A DNA stretch of 64,000 nt from the NCBI RefSeq assembly GCF_031179285.1, contig NZ_JAPSHY010000014.1, positions 1 to 64,000 of the forward strand, read 5' to 3'. The DNA is from Microbacterium sp. (GTDB lineage Bacteria; Actinomycetota; Actinomycetes; Actinomycetales; Microbacteriaceae). The notes under the pieces were generated by a model. The model was not told the origin of the DNA and made no database searches. It saw only the letters and a program-made list of their open reading frames with translations. Below are positions 50,593 through 59,793 of this stretch, piece by piece. The first letter of the stretch is position 1. Each line of letters starts with the position of its first letter. The position numbers and the translations under genes are program-made.

Positions 50593-51947
50593 CCGCCCAC
50601 CACGTCTCGCGGCGGAGCCGACACGATGGCGGCGGCGACGGCATCCGCCGATGCCGGCAGCAGCCCTGCGGCGTCGGCCACCGCGCGCATCTCGGTCTCC
50701 TCTGCCGAGACACTCGCCGAGTCGGTGCGCTCCTGCGGCCGCCGTCGCAGCCGACCGAGTGTCGCGTCGTAGGCACCGCTGACGACGGCGATGCGCACCG
50801 GCTCGGTGATGAGCAGGGGAAGGAGTGAGACCACCGGCAGGGCGATCGCCCAGGTCAGGAACTCGTGCGGACCGATCAGCCGGGTGATGCCGAAGCTCAG
50901 ATACGACTCGAGCGCCTTCGCCGCGACATAGAAGAGGGCGTAGGAAGCGACCAGGATGGGCCCTGCCCGCCACATCAGCAGGACCGCTCGTCCGATCGGC
51001 CGGAAGCGGGCGCCGAGTTCTTCGCCGAGATCCTTGAGCCGGCGCACCACCGGATTCGGGATCACCGTCGCGTGCTGACGGAAGCGCGCGATCAGCTGAT
51101 TCTCCAGCCGCAGTTTCTCCGCGACGATCGCCTGGCCGAAGACGACACCGGCGATGGTGAGCCACGCGAGAGGGGCGACGAGAACCGGCCCTGCTTCCGA
51201 GAGCACCCAGCCGATCGCCTCCCACAGCCAGCGCAGCGGTGCGACGACCTCGAGGACCCGCTCCCGAACGTCTTCGAGGAACGCCATGGCGGCGCGACCG
51301 TCCACCCAGGCTTTGACGGTGTCGAAGAGATCGCCGAGCACCATCACCGAGAAGAAGACCCAGACGACCTCGAAGTACACCGCGACCGGCGACAGCCAGG
51401 TCGACAGTCTCGCCGACCACTTCGACCACGCCCACCTACCGGCGAAGGCGACGACGATGATCGCGATCGTCCAGAGGTTGAGCGGCAGATTGAGCACGGT
51501 GTCCTGATTGCTCACCGGGCCCCCGCCGTCTGCGCTGGCCGCGAAGATGATGTCGGTGCGCACCTCGAGAGCACGCGCGGAGTAGGCGTTCACGTCCTCG
51601 CGGAGCAGACCCTGCGCCCAGTACACGGCGAAGAACGGCAGGATGCCCGCGAGCAGCGCGGAGAGGAAGGTGCGGCGCCGCTCCACCGGAGACTCCGGCA
51701 GCGGGGCGACCTCCTGCAGGTTGAGCAATCCGTCACGCAGGACGAGGAACATCGCCACCAGACTGACCAGCCGGGCGAGGATGGCAAGCGGAAGAACGAG
51801 GAAGCCGACCGTCGCGGAGTAGGCGCCGATGAAGCCGGCGACCTGCGCGATGGCGTAGTGCACCAGCACCCCGGCGAGGTACCACGCCGTGAGCGCGGGC
51901 CAGTGTCGCAGCAGCACACGTCCGGTCGTGGTCAGGATCCCCAGCAC
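50547..51947 (-). CDS. Polytopic membrane protein of unknown function
   Basis: 466 aa with about eight hydrophobic stretches and amphipathic connecting helices; the C-terminal 90 residues are cytoplasmic and Ala/Arg rich. GTG start at 51947 after TAGGGGC. The convergent neighbour overlaps it by 46 bp. No family recognised; membrane location next to three anchored proteins suggests a common envelope context but no operon link. Confidence 0.75.
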   Translation of the reverse strand: MLGILTTTGRVLLRHWPALTAWYLAGVLVHYAIAQVAGFIGAYSATVGFLVLPLAILARLVSLVAMFLVLRDGLLNLQEVAPLPESPVERRRTFLSALLAGILPFFAVYWAQGLLREDVNAYSARALEVRTDIIFAASADGGGPVSNQDTVLNLPLNLWTIAIIVVAFAGRWAWSKWSARLSTWLSPVAVYFEVVWVFFSVMVLGDLFDTVKAWVDGRAAMAFLEDVRERVLEVVAPLRWLWEAIGWVLSEAGPVLVAPLAWLTIAGVVFGQAIVAEKLRLENQLIARFRQHATVIPNPVVRRLKDLGEELGARFRPIGRAVLLMWRAGPILVASYALFYVAAKALESYLSFGITRLIGPHEFLTWAIALPVVSLLPLLITEPVRIAVVSGAYDATLGRLRRRPQERTDSASVSAEETEMRAVADAAGLLPASADAVAAAIVSAPPRDVVGGQGSKGNLRNDRPAS

Positions 51948-51997
51948 GCCCCTAAACTACCGCCCGCGGCGGTCGAGGTGCGAGGGATCCGCGCGGT

Positions 51998-52558
51998 TCA
52001 GTGCCAGACGCTGGGAGCCGCGTCGCGGACCGGGGGAAGGGCGGAGGCTGCAGCCCAGTCGTGCACCCAGGCATCGATTTCGGGCACGCCCTCCGGCTTG
52101 CCCACAGCCGCGAAGAGCTCCTCGTTGCTGACGGTGCCTCCGGTGCGTCGCAGCATCCTCGCACGGACGATCGCCCGTGCGTACACCTCGCCGTCGACGA
52201 CGGCGCGATGCTCCATGAACAGCGCCTTGTCATCGTGCCCGATGAATCGGGACTGCACTTCGAAGCGCTGCCACAGCTCCAGGGACTTCCGGAACGTGAC
52301 GGTCTCGCTCGACACCACGGCGTACCAGCCGCGTTCCCTCATGGCGTCGAACAGACCGGTGCGGATGAGCTGGTCCCAGCGCCCGAGGTCGAACAGCGAC
52401 AGGTAGCGGCCGTTGTTCATGTGCCGGAGGATGTCGATGTCGCTCGGAAGCGTCGTCAGGCGGATGCGGCCGACCGATGTCGGATCGAGGGTGCGCCCCT
52501 GCCGTACGCGACGACGAGCGCCGAGGATCACCAGGAGAGTGCGCCAGATCACGTTCAC
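51998..52558 (-). CDS. Acyl-CoA thioesterase-like hotdog protein
   Basis: 186 aa, 4HBT/THEM-like hotdog fold: DIDILRHMNNGRYLSLFDLGRWD (about residues 43-65, the N/D-H motif), TVTFRKSLELWQRFEVQSRFIG and an N-terminal hydrophobic stretch (VIWRTLLVILGA). GTG at 52558 is chosen to include that stretch; ribosome site weak. Hydrolyses acyl thioesters; chain preference unknown. Confidence 0.78.
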   Translation of the reverse strand: MNVIWRTLLVILGARRRVRQGRTLDPTSVGRIRLTTLPSDIDILRHMNNGRYLSLFDLGRWDQLIRTGLFDAMRERGWYAVVSSETVTFRKSLELWQRFEVQSRFIGHDDKALFMEHRAVVDGEVYARAIVRARMLRRTGGTVSNEELFAAVGKPEGVPEIDAWVHDWAAASALPPVRDAAPSVWH

Positions 52559-52688
52559 GAGGATCGATCGTAGCCATCGACGCACGATCGGCGAACATCG
52601 TTGTGGGATGCCTCCATGCGGTCGAATCGTGTCCGAAACGGCATCCGCTCGATTTCCTCTTGACGGAAGCCGCGCGTAGAGTCGCGAC

Positions 52689-53195
52689 ATGAGCGCCGAA
52701 GCCCAGCCAGAAGTCATCGTCCGTCCGGTCCGTGATGTGGATGCGGAAGCCCTCGGTCGCGTGCACGCCCAGTGCTGGCACGAGACCTACGACCACCTCG
52801 TGAGCAAGGCGGCGCTCGAGCGCGTGTCGCCGCGCCGGATGGCGGAACTGTGGACGCACTGGGCCGCCCAGGGCCCCGATTTCAGGATGAGCGCCGCGCT
52901 CGTCGACGGTGAGATCGTCGGCTTCGTCGGATCGGGACCGGCGCGCGACAAGGATGCGCCGGCGTTCCGCGAGCTCTACTTCATCTACCTTCTCGACGCC
53001 TACCACTCCACCGGCATCGGCCAGCGCCTCTTCGACGCCGCCGTCGAGAAGGACGAGCCGCTGTACCTCTGGGTCGCCGAGGACAACCCGCGCGCGCACC
53101 GGTTCTACACCCGCAACGGCTTCCGCCTCGACGGCGCCACGCACACCGAGCCCTTCCTCGGCGAGACGCTCACCGAGGTCCGCTTCGTCCGCTGA
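52689..53195 (+). CDS. GNAT family N-acetyltransferase
   Basis: 168-aa acetyltransferase. Acetyl-CoA loop LLDAYHSTGIGQRLFDAAV (about residues 100-118), then LWVAEDNPRAHRFYTRNGF, the usual GNAT C-terminus. ATG at 52689. Convergent with the cytochrome gene, only 4 bp between stops. Substrate unknown. Confidence 0.88.
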   Translation: MSAEAQPEVIVRPVRDVDAEALGRVHAQCWHETYDHLVSKAALERVSPRRMAELWTHWAAQGPDFRMSAALVDGEIVGFVGSGPARDKDAPAFRELYFIYLLDAYHSTGIGQRLFDAAVEKDEPLYLWVAEDNPRAHRFYTRNGFRLDGATHTEPFLGETLTEVRFVR

Positions 53196-53199
53196 ACCT

Positions 53200-54948
53200 T
53201 CAGCGCCCGGATACGCTGCCGAAGAGCTTCGCGATGGGCGCCAGCACCAGCGGGCGAGCAGCGACCCATGCCGCGATCATCACCACGACGGATGCCGTGA
53301 AGACCCAGAAACCGGTCCAGGTGACGGCGTCCTGCGAGGCGTACATGTGGTTGAGGTTGCGCAGGAACCCGGTGAACATCACCAGCGCGACGTGCACGAC
53401 GATGAAGGCGACGAAGTAGAGCATCACCGGGAAGTGCAGCGCTCGCGCCCACTCGACCGGGTAGGCCCGGGAGAGTTTCTCCGCACTCTTCGGCCACATG
53501 CCGGACATCCGGAATCCGGTGATCGCGGCGAGGGGAGCTGCGATGAAGACGGTGGCGAAGTAAGCGAGCTGCTGCAGGCTGTTGTAGTTCACCCAGCCGT
53601 TCTCCGTCGGCCAGTCCAGCGACACGTACTGCAGGGCGGCGGAGAGGGCGTTGGGCAGCACCTCCCAGCTGGTCGGCACGATGCGCACCCAATGCCCGGT
53701 GGCGAAGATGAGCACGATGAAGATCAGGCCGTTCACGAGCCAGAGGATGTCGAGTGCCTGATGGAACCAGAGCGTCAGGCTGATCTTGCCCTTGTTGTTG
53801 CCGCGCGGGGTCCAGAACACGGTCGGGCGCTTCTCGGTGCGCACGCGCAACCCGGAGCGGATGATCAGCACGATCAGGAAGGCGTTGAAGAAGTGCTGCC
53901 ATCCGACCCACGGCGCGAAACCCGCAGCGACGTCGATCGCCGGGTGGTACTCGCCGGGGAAAGCGACGAGGAAGTCCTGCATGAACGGCAAGCTCAGCAG
54001 CGCCCGCACGAACGCGACGCCGGCGGCGGCGGCGATGCCGAGACCGGCTGCTGACAAGAGCCCGGCGATCGCCTGCGTCCACGTGGGGCGCAGCCGGCCG
54101 GACGCGGGCGTCGCGGTCACGTGGCGCGGCGCGCGGCCGTTCCACACCGTTCGCGACCACGGCAGCGGAGTGCCGATGTCGGGGGTGAGGATGGCTGCGG
54201 GCGCGGCGGCTGGAATGAGGTCCCTCGACGCGGTGGCTGCAGGCTCAGAGGCCACGGATCTCGTGGACGCCGCAGCGGGCTCCGGCAGTGCGGTGTCCGC
54301 ATCGGCGGCGACAGCCGGCGCCGTCGACGCGGCTCCCGGATCCGCTGCCTGCACGGGGCGGGTTCCGGCGGGTGGCCACGGTTCGCCGCCCGCGACGCGC
54401 GGGAGGCCGCGGCGCACCGTCGTCTCGTTCGGCGGTGCGTACTGGGCGGCGGGTGCGGCCGTGGTCGGAGCGGGGGATGCTGTCGTGGCCGGCGCGGCTG
54501 AGGCGGAAACCGCTGCGGCATGCGCGGCGGGTGCGGCCGGCACCTGAGCGGAAGCCACCTCCGCCGTGGCGACCGACGACGGTGCCTTCCCGCCGGACGC
54601 CGAGCTCAGGCGGGCCGGTGGCCATGGTTCGCCTCCGGCTACGCGCGGCAGCCCGCGACGCATACCGGTTGCCCCGGATTCGCCCGCAGATGCCGGCGAG
54701 GGAACAGGCTCTGTGGTCGTGGTCGTGGTCGTGGACGTGGAGGCGACAGCCTCCGCGGTCGTCGCAACCGGCGCAGGCGTCGTCGCGGGAGCTGCAGCAG
54801 GGGAAGGCTCGGGCGCCGCCGACGCGGCGGCGGGAGCTGCGAGCATCTCGACGTCGACGGTTTCGTCGATTCCGGCAGCGTCCGCGGGCGGCCACGGCTC
54901 ACCGCCGGGAACGCGCGGAAGTCCGCGCCGCAGCATCCGCGTGGTCAT
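53200..54948 (-). CDS. Membrane cytochrome b with triple [16 protein letters not shown] N-terminal tail
   Basis: 582 aa. The cytoplasmic tail (about 1-285) holds three near-identical peptides: [16 protein letters not shown] at 7-22, [16 protein letters not shown] at 97-112 and 179-194, separated by about 65-75-residue Ala/Pro/Thr linkers. The rest is a bacterial cytochrome b561/Ni-hydrogenase-type b domain with helices from about 290 and candidate haem ligands His352, His396, His505 and His519 in the expected helix positions. ATG at 54948 lies 2 bp after the etfA stop, so it is the third gene of etfBA. Probably accepts electrons from ETF and passes them to quinone. Known for the fold; the tail is of unknown role. 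Confidence 0.8.
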   Translation of the reverse strand: MTTRMLRRGLPRVPGGEPWPPADAAGIDETVDVEMLAAPAAASAAPEPSPAAAPATTPAPVATTAEAVASTSTTTTTTTEPVPSPASAGESGATGMRRGLPRVAGGEPWPPARLSSASGGKAPSSVATAEVASAQVPAAPAAHAAAVSASAAPATTASPAPTTAAPAAQYAPPNETTVRRGLPRVAGGEPWPPAGTRPVQAADPGAASTAPAVAADADTALPEPAAASTRSVASEPAATASRDLIPAAAPAAILTPDIGTPLPWSRTVWNGRAPRHVTATPASGRLRPTWTQAIAGLLSAAGLGIAAAAGVAFVRALLSLPFMQDFLVAFPGEYHPAIDVAAGFAPWVGWQHFFNAFLIVLIIRSGLRVRTEKRPTVFWTPRGNNKGKISLTLWFHQALDILWLVNGLIFIVLIFATGHWVRIVPTSWEVLPNALSAALQYVSLDWPTENGWVNYNSLQQLAYFATVFIAAPLAAITGFRMSGMWPKSAEKLSRAYPVEWARALHFPVMLYFVAFIVVHVALVMFTGFLRNLNHMYASQDAVTWTGFWVFTASVVVMIAAWVAARPLVLAPIAKLFGSVSGR

Positions 54949-54950
54949 GA

Positions 54951-55922
54951 CTACTTCTTCCGCGCCTCGAGGGCGGCGATCAGCTGCGGCACCACGCTGA
55001 ACACGTCTCCGACGATGCCGAAGTCGGCCACCTCGAAGATGGGCGCATCGGCATCCTTGTTGATGGCGACGATCGTCTTCGAGGTCTGCATGCCCGCGCG
55101 GTGCTGGATCGCACCCGAGATCCCGAGTGCGACGTAGAGCTGTGGCGACACCGACACCCCCGTCTGCCCGACCTGGTGGGACTGGGGGATGTAGCCGGCG
55201 TCCACGGCTGCACGCGAGGCACCGACGGCGGCGCCCAGGGCGTCGGCGAGCTGCTCGACGAGCACGAACTTCTCCTTCGAGGCGAGACCGCGTCCGCCCG
55301 CCACGACGCGCGTGGCACCACGCAGCTCGGGCCGCGACGACGCGACCTCGACCGCCTCGACAGGACCCGCGGTGGCAGCGGGAGCACCCGACGGCGTGAC
55401 CTCGAGCGCCTCGACGACCGGCGAGCCGACGGCTTCGCCCCTGGCATCCACCGCGCCCTGCCGCACGGTGATCACGGGCGTGCCGAAGGTCGGCGCCGCG
55501 TCGACGAGGTACGAGCCGCCGTACACGGAGTGATGCGCGATGATGCCTTCGTCGTCGCGCGAGACCCCGATGGCGTCGACGCACAAAGCGCTCTTCGTAC
55601 GCACGGCGAAACGGCCGGCGACGTCGCGGCCGGTGATGGAGTTCGAGATGAGCACCGCATCCGACCGCACCCTGGCCGCCGCGGCCTGCAGTGCGTCGAC
55701 GATCGGCACCGTGAGGGCCGTGGCATCGGCGTCGGCCGTGAGAACGACCGAAGCTCCGGCAGCCGCGGCCGCGTCGACCGCAGCCTGCGAGCCCCCGACG
55801 ACCAGGGCGACGGGCGTGCCGACGGTCGATGCCGCGCCGATGAGCGCGGCCGTGCTGCCGGCCGCGGCGCCGGAAGGATCGACGTCGACCAGCACGAGGA
55901 TCGAGTTCTCGGGGTAGCTCAT
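54951..55922 (-). CDS. etfA: Electron transfer flavoprotein, alpha subunit
   Basis: 323 aa. C-terminal FAD domain carries [10 protein letters not shown] (about 208-217), [10 protein letters not shown] (about 247-256), [13 protein letters not shown] (about 268-280), and ends [20 protein letters not shown], all diagnostic. ATG at 55922 preferred; a GTG at 55928 overlaps the etfB stop. With EtfB forms the soluble FAD carrier for acyl-CoA and other dehydrogenases. Directly followed by the cytochrome b gene. Confidence 0.93.
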   Translation of the reverse strand: MSYPENSILVLVDVDPSGAAAGSTAALIGAASTVGTPVALVVGGSQAAVDAAAAAGASVVLTADADATALTVPIVDALQAAAARVRSDAVLISNSITGRDVAGRFAVRTKSALCVDAIGVSRDDEGIIAHHSVYGGSYLVDAAPTFGTPVITVRQGAVDARGEAVGSPVVEALEVTPSGAPAATAGPVEAVEVASSRPELRGATRVVAGGRGLASKEKFVLVEQLADALGAAVGASRAAVDAGYIPQSHQVGQTGVSVSPQLYVALGISGAIQHRAGMQTSKTIVAINKDADAPIFEVADFGIVGDVFSVVPQLIAALEARKK

Positions 55923-55924
55923 CG

Positions 55925-56701
55925 TCACACCAGCCTGTTCTGCACGAGGAAATCGACCAGCTGATCCGCGGCATCGCCCTCATCGACGATCTTGACTCCC
56001 GCTGCACGCGGCGGCTTCTCCGAGATCGCCGTCATGATCGACCGGGGCGCCGCGGCCGGGTCTGCCGACACGTCGAGGTCTGCGAGAGACAGCACCTCGA
56101 GCGGCTTCTTCTTCGCCGCCATGATCCCCTTGAAGTTCGGAAATCGCGCGTCCGGGAGCGCCTCGGTGATCGAGATGACCGCAGGAAGCGGTGCCGAGAC
56201 GGGCTGCGATCCGGCATCCGTCGCCCTCGTGCCCGAGACACTGTCCGCGGTGATCTCGACGGTGCTGAGAGCGGTCGCCTGCGCGTATCCGAGGTGCTCG
56301 GCGAGCATCGCCGGGATCACGCCGCCCGAACCGTCGGTGGAGAGGTTGCCGGTGATGACCAGATCGGCGCCGCCCCGCCTGATCGCCGCAGCGAGGACTT
56401 CGGCGGTGAGACCGAGATCGGCGCCGACGAGCTGCTCGTCGGCGATGTGGACCGCCGACGCTGCGCCGATCGCGAGTGCGCGGCGGACGGAGGCCGTCGA
56501 GGACGCGGGGGCCATCGTGAGCGCTGTCACTTCAGCGTCGGAGTTCTTGTCGGCGTAGCTGAGCGCGACCTCGAGTGCCCGCTCGGTGATCTCGTCGAGC
56601 ACCACGTCGCCCGCTGATCGATCGGCGAGGCCGGTCTCGAGACTCAGCTTGCGATCGCCATAGGTGTCGGGCACCTCTTTCACCAGCACGAAGATCTTCA
56701 T
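55925..56701 (-). CDS. etfB: Electron transfer flavoprotein, beta subunit
   Basis: 258 aa, adenine-nucleotide alpha hydrolase fold: KIFVLVKEVPDTYGDRKLS start, LVITGNLSTDGSGGVIPAMLAEHLG (about 113-137) and FPNFKGIMAAKKKPLEVLSL (about 187-206, the dehydrogenase recognition region). GAGGAG 7 nt before the ATG. First gene of etfB-etfA-cytochrome b; divergent from marR, 99 bp apart, which may control it. Confidence 0.93.
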   Translation of the reverse strand: MKIFVLVKEVPDTYGDRKLSLETGLADRSAGDVVLDEITERALEVALSYADKNSDAEVTALTMAPASSTASVRRALAIGAASAVHIADEQLVGADLGLTAEVLAAAIRRGGADLVITGNLSTDGSGGVIPAMLAEHLGYAQATALSTVEITADSVSGTRATDAGSQPVSAPLPAVISITEALPDARFPNFKGIMAAKKKPLEVLSLADLDVSADPAAAPRSIMTAISEKPPRAAGVKIVDEGDAADQLVDFLVQNRLV

Positions 56702-56800
56702 CGACAGCTCCTCACGACAGCACGAGTCTAGTGGGACGACGCACCGTTCAGTTAATCATCGCAAACGTTCCGGGAGGGGTCCGCCCGGTAGCGTAGAGCC

Positions 56801-57337
56801 GTGGCTCAACCGCGTCCCTTGCCCGTAGATCCGCTCGCCGAGGCGAAGCGGCAATGGCTCGCGCACGGCTGGACGGATGCCGCGGACGGCATGACCGTGG
56901 TGATCTCGGTGATGCGTGCGCAACAGCTCCTGCTCGCGCGGGTGGAGGCGGCCCTGAAGCCCTTCGAACTGAGCTTCGCCCGTTTCGAGGTCCTGCGGCT
57001 TCTCGCCTTCAGCCGCAGCGGGCGGCTTCCGCTGTCGAGCGTGGTGGCCCGCCTGCAGGTGCATGCCACCACGGTCACGAGCACCGCCGATCGACTCATA
57101 CGAGACGGACTCATCGTCCGAGAGCCGCACCCGCACGACGGGCGGGCAGCGCTCCTCGCGCTCACCGACGACGGTCGTGACCTCGTGGAGCGTGCCACCG
57201 AGACGCTGAACGCCGAGGTGTTCGCCTCGCCCGGCATCAGCCAGGGCGACGCGACGGACCTCATCGGGATCGTGGCTCGACTGCGCCGGGATGCCGGCGA
57301 CTTCACCGACCCGCGCCCGCAGCCGGACCCGCTCTGA
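56801..57337 (+). CDS. MarR-family regulator
   Basis: 178 aa: HTH core LPLSSVVARLQVHATTVTSTADRLIRDGLI (about residues 75-105), wing REPHPHDGRAALLALTDDG. GTG start at 56801. Divergent from etfBA and coupled by TGATG to an SRPBCC gene. A spaced CGTTCAG / CAAACG pair lies in the shared promoter (56744-56766), a weak operator candidate. Confidence 0.85.
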   Translation: MAQPRPLPVDPLAEAKRQWLAHGWTDAADGMTVVISVMRAQQLLLARVEAALKPFELSFARFEVLRLLAFSRSGRLPLSSVVARLQVHATTVTSTADRLIRDGLIVREPHPHDGRAALLALTDDGRDLVERATETLNAEVFASPGISQGDATDLIGIVARLRRDAGDFTDPRPQPDPL

Positions 57338-57798
57338 TGGCCCGGTTCGTGTTGGAGCAGGTGATCGCCGCTCCCCGGCACGACGTCTTCGCCGCCGCTC
57401 TCGACCCGGAGCTCCATGTGCGCACGATGGCACGGTACGGCGAAACCATGGTCGAGGCGCCGGCCGGGGGTGTCTTCACCGAGGGTTCCTCGGTGAAGAG
57501 GCAGGCGCGTCACTTCGGCATCCCGTTCCGGCTCCGCTCCACGGTTTTCGGCATCGATCCACCGCACCGGTTCAGCGATCGGCAGGTCCGCGGGCCGTTC
57601 GCATCATTCCTGCACGAACACGCGTTCGAGGAACATGCCCGCGGCACGCTGATGCGCGACACGATCACCTTCAGCTCGCCGTTCGGTCCGATCGGACGAC
57701 TCGTCGACCGGCTCTTCATGCGGCGGTACATGCAGCGGCTGATCGCCGAACGCAACGCGGTCCTGGCAGCGGAGACCGAGGCTCGCCACCCCGACTGA
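57337..57798 (+). CDS. SRPBCC cyclase/dehydrase-like protein
   Basis: 153 aa: start RFVLEQVIAAPRHDVFAAALDPELH and DTITFSSPFGPIGRLVDRLFMRRYMQRLI ending are typical of the coenzyme Q-binding/START-like group. Its ATG overlaps the marR stop. May bind a lipid or polyketide ligand. Followed 16 bp later by the metal-uptake box. Confidence 0.78.
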   Translation: MARFVLEQVIAAPRHDVFAAALDPELHVRTMARYGETMVEAPAGGVFTEGSSVKRQARHFGIPFRLRSTVFGIDPPHRFSDRQVRGPFASFLHEHAFEEHARGTLMRDTITFSSPFGPIGRLVDRLFMRRYMQRLIAERNAVLAAETEARHPD

Positions 57799-57814
57799 CC
57801 GCTCTATTTGCACA

Positions 57815-57829
57815 TGAATATCATTCTCA
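57815..57829. promoter_or_regulatory. Fur/Zur-like box before the metallophore transporter operon
   Basis: TGAATATCATTCTCA (reverse TGAGAATGATATTCA) has the 7-1-7 architecture of Fur-family sites: 12 of 15 bases agree with the Streptomyces-type Zur box TGAAAATGATTTTCA and 13 of 15 with an E. coli-type Fur core. It overlaps the promoter of the permease gene. No DtxR/IdeR-like site is apparent. Confidence 0.65.
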
Positions 57830-57844
57830 ATAAGGTGGGGTCTC

Positions 57845-58966
57845 GTGACCTCACCCGGATTACTCGCCCCGTCTCGGGCGATCGTCCACGCTGATGCCTC
57901 GACGAGTGCGCGGCGACGCCTGACCCGACGGACAACGACGCTCGTTCTCGGGCTGACAGCGGCCGTCATCGGGCTCGTCGTGGTCTCCGGGGCTGTCGGC
58001 TCGGTGCCGGTGCAGCCCCTCGAAGCCGCCCAGCTCGTCATGGGTCACCTCCTGCCGGGCATGCCGTGGATGACGGACGGCTCGCTGACTCCGCTGCAGG
58101 ATCAAGCCGTCTGGCAGTTCCGGCTGCCGCGCACTCTGCTGGCCGCTCTCGCCGGCGCTGGACTCGCACTCGCCGGTGCCCTGATGCAGGTAACGGTGCG
58201 CAACCCCTTGGCCGAGCCGTACATCCTCGGAGTCTCCTCCGGGGCGAGCGTCGGTGCGGTGCTCGTGATCGTGCTCGGCTCGGCCGCGGTCGGTGGCCTG
58301 TCGATGAATGTCGCGGCATTCGCCGGCGCCCTGGCCACCTGCGCTGCCGTGTGGGCGCTCGCACGGAAAGCAGGGTCCCTGTCGCCCACGCGGATGATCC
58401 TCGCCGGGGTCGCGCTGGGCACGCTCCTGAGTGCCGTGACGAGCTACCTGACGATCTCCACCGATGCACAGAATGTGGTCGGAGTGCTCTTCTTCCTACT
58501 GGGCAGCGTGTCTGCGGCCACCATGCCGAGCCTGGTCGGCCCCGCCGTCGCGCTGGTGATCGCAGCGACGATCGCCGCCCTGCTGGCGCGCTCGCTCAAT
58601 GCGCTGATGACCGGTGACGAGTCGGCGTCTTCGCTCGGGATAGACGCCGGGAGGCTGCGCGGGCTGCTGCTCGTGATCGCCTCCCTGCTCACCGGTGCCG
58701 TGGTCTCCGTCAGCGGCGGCATCGGCTTCGTCGGACTGGTCGTGCCGCACATCGCGAGAATAGCGGTGGGAGCCGACCATCGGCGTCTGCTGCCGATCAC
58801 CGTGCTCGGCGGCGCCGTCTTCCTGATGGTCGCCGACCTGCTGGCGCGGACGGTCGCTGCACCGACAGAGATCCCACTGGGTATCCTCACCGCGTTCGTC
58901 GGCGCCCCCTTCTTCCTCTGGCTGATGCGGCGCAGCGGCGCCGACCGGGCGGGGTTCGGGCGATGA
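57845..58966 (+). CDS. FecCD-family ABC permease (metallophore or cofactor uptake)
   Basis: 373 aa, about 9-10 helices: RLPRTLLAALAGAGLALAGALMQ (about residues 93-115), NPLAEPYILGVSSGA and GGIGFVGLVVPHIARI (about 287-302, the coupling region) are FecCD/BtuC hallmarks. GTG at 57845 follows AAGGTGGGG. First gene of a coupled operon. Some databases name homologues F420-0 permease; the metal box argues for metal or siderophore. Confidence 0.85.
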   Translation: MTSPGLLAPSRAIVHADASTSARRRLTRRTTTLVLGLTAAVIGLVVVSGAVGSVPVQPLEAAQLVMGHLLPGMPWMTDGSLTPLQDQAVWQFRLPRTLLAALAGAGLALAGALMQVTVRNPLAEPYILGVSSGASVGAVLVIVLGSAAVGGLSMNVAAFAGALATCAAVWALARKAGSLSPTRMILAGVALGTLLSAVTSYLTISTDAQNVVGVLFFLLGSVSAATMPSLVGPAVALVIAATIAALLARSLNALMTGDESASSLGIDAGRLRGLLLVIASLLTGAVVSVSGGIGFVGLVVPHIARIAVGADHRRLLPITVLGGAVFLMVADLLARTVAAPTEIPLGILTAFVGAPFFLWLMRRSGADRAGFGR

Positions 58967-59793
58967 GGGTCGAGATCGACGGCGTGACCGTCACGCTGGG
59001 TGGCCGCGACGTCGTGCAGAGCGCGTCGCTGACCGTGAATCCGGTTGAGGTCGTCGGACTCCTCGGTCCCAACGGCAGCGGCAAGTCATCGCTGCTGCGC
59101 ACCCTTTACCGTGCCGTCAGACCCCGGGCCGGGGTGGTGCGTGTCGGTGGTGAGGATCTGCGCACGCTCAGCCGACGCGAGGCTGCCAGGGCGGTGGCGG
59201 TCATGCTGCAAGACCCGCCGACGGACTTCGACCTCACCGTCGAGGAGACCGTCCTGCTCGGACGAGCCCCGCATCACGTCTCCTTCGGCGGTGACACCGC
59301 AGAGGATCTGCGCATCGTCGCGGACGCGATGCGCCGTGCGGAGGTCACAGAGCTCGGCGACCGGATGGTGGCGATGCTCTCGGGCGGCCAGCGTCAGCGC
59401 GTGATGCTGGCCCGTGCCCTCGCGCAGTCCAGCCCGATCCTCGTCCTGGACGAGCCGAGCAACCACCTCGACATCAGTCACCAGCACGAGTTGATGAGCA
59501 CGGTGCGCGGTCTCGGACGCACAGTGATCGCAGCGCTTCACGACCTCAATCTGGCGAGCCAGTACTGCGATCGGGTCGTCATCCTCCTGGCGGGACGCAT
59601 CGTCGCTGCCGGTCCACCGGCAGCGATCCTCACCCCGGAACTGATCCGCTCCGTGTTCGACGTCGATGTGCGGATCCTCGGAGACTCCGCAGCGCCGGTG
59701 TTCGCGTTCGGACGCCTCCGCGGCACGGCGCCGCCCGCCCTGCCCACATCCTCACCCGACGAATCCCGAACAGAAAGCGCGCTCCAGCCATGA
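58963..59793 (+). CDS. ABC ATPase of the FecCD-type importer
   Basis: 276 aa: Walker A GPNGSGKSSLL (about residues 34-44), Q-loop LQDPPTDFD, signature LSGGQRQRVMLARAL (about 138-152), Walker B ILVLDEPSNHLDI. Overlaps neighbours by 4 nt on both sides. Energises the import of the substrate held by the lipoprotein. Confidence 0.92.
   Translation: MRVEIDGVTVTLGGRDVVQSASLTVNPVEVVGLLGPNGSGKSSLLRTLYRAVRPRAGVVRVGGEDLRTLSRREAARAVAVMLQDPPTDFDLTVEETVLLGRAPHHVSFGGDTAEDLRIVADAMRRAEVTELGDRMVAMLSGGQRQRVMLARALAQSSPILVLDEPSNHLDISHQHELMSTVRGLGRTVIAALHDLNLASQYCDRVVILLAGRIVAAGPPAAILTPELIRSVFDVDVRILGDSAAPVFAFGRLRGTAPPALPTSSPDESRTESALQP

Noticed and set aside
53200..54948. N-terminal tail of the cytochrome as a secreted or cell-wall region
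   Set aside because: There is no signal peptide before it and the first helix starts near residue 290, so the tail should be cytoplasmic.
54949..56007. N-terminal extension of the cytochrome b frame through etfA
   Set aside because: etfA carries diagnostic motifs in its own frame; ATG at 54948 starts the first RRGLPR repeat.
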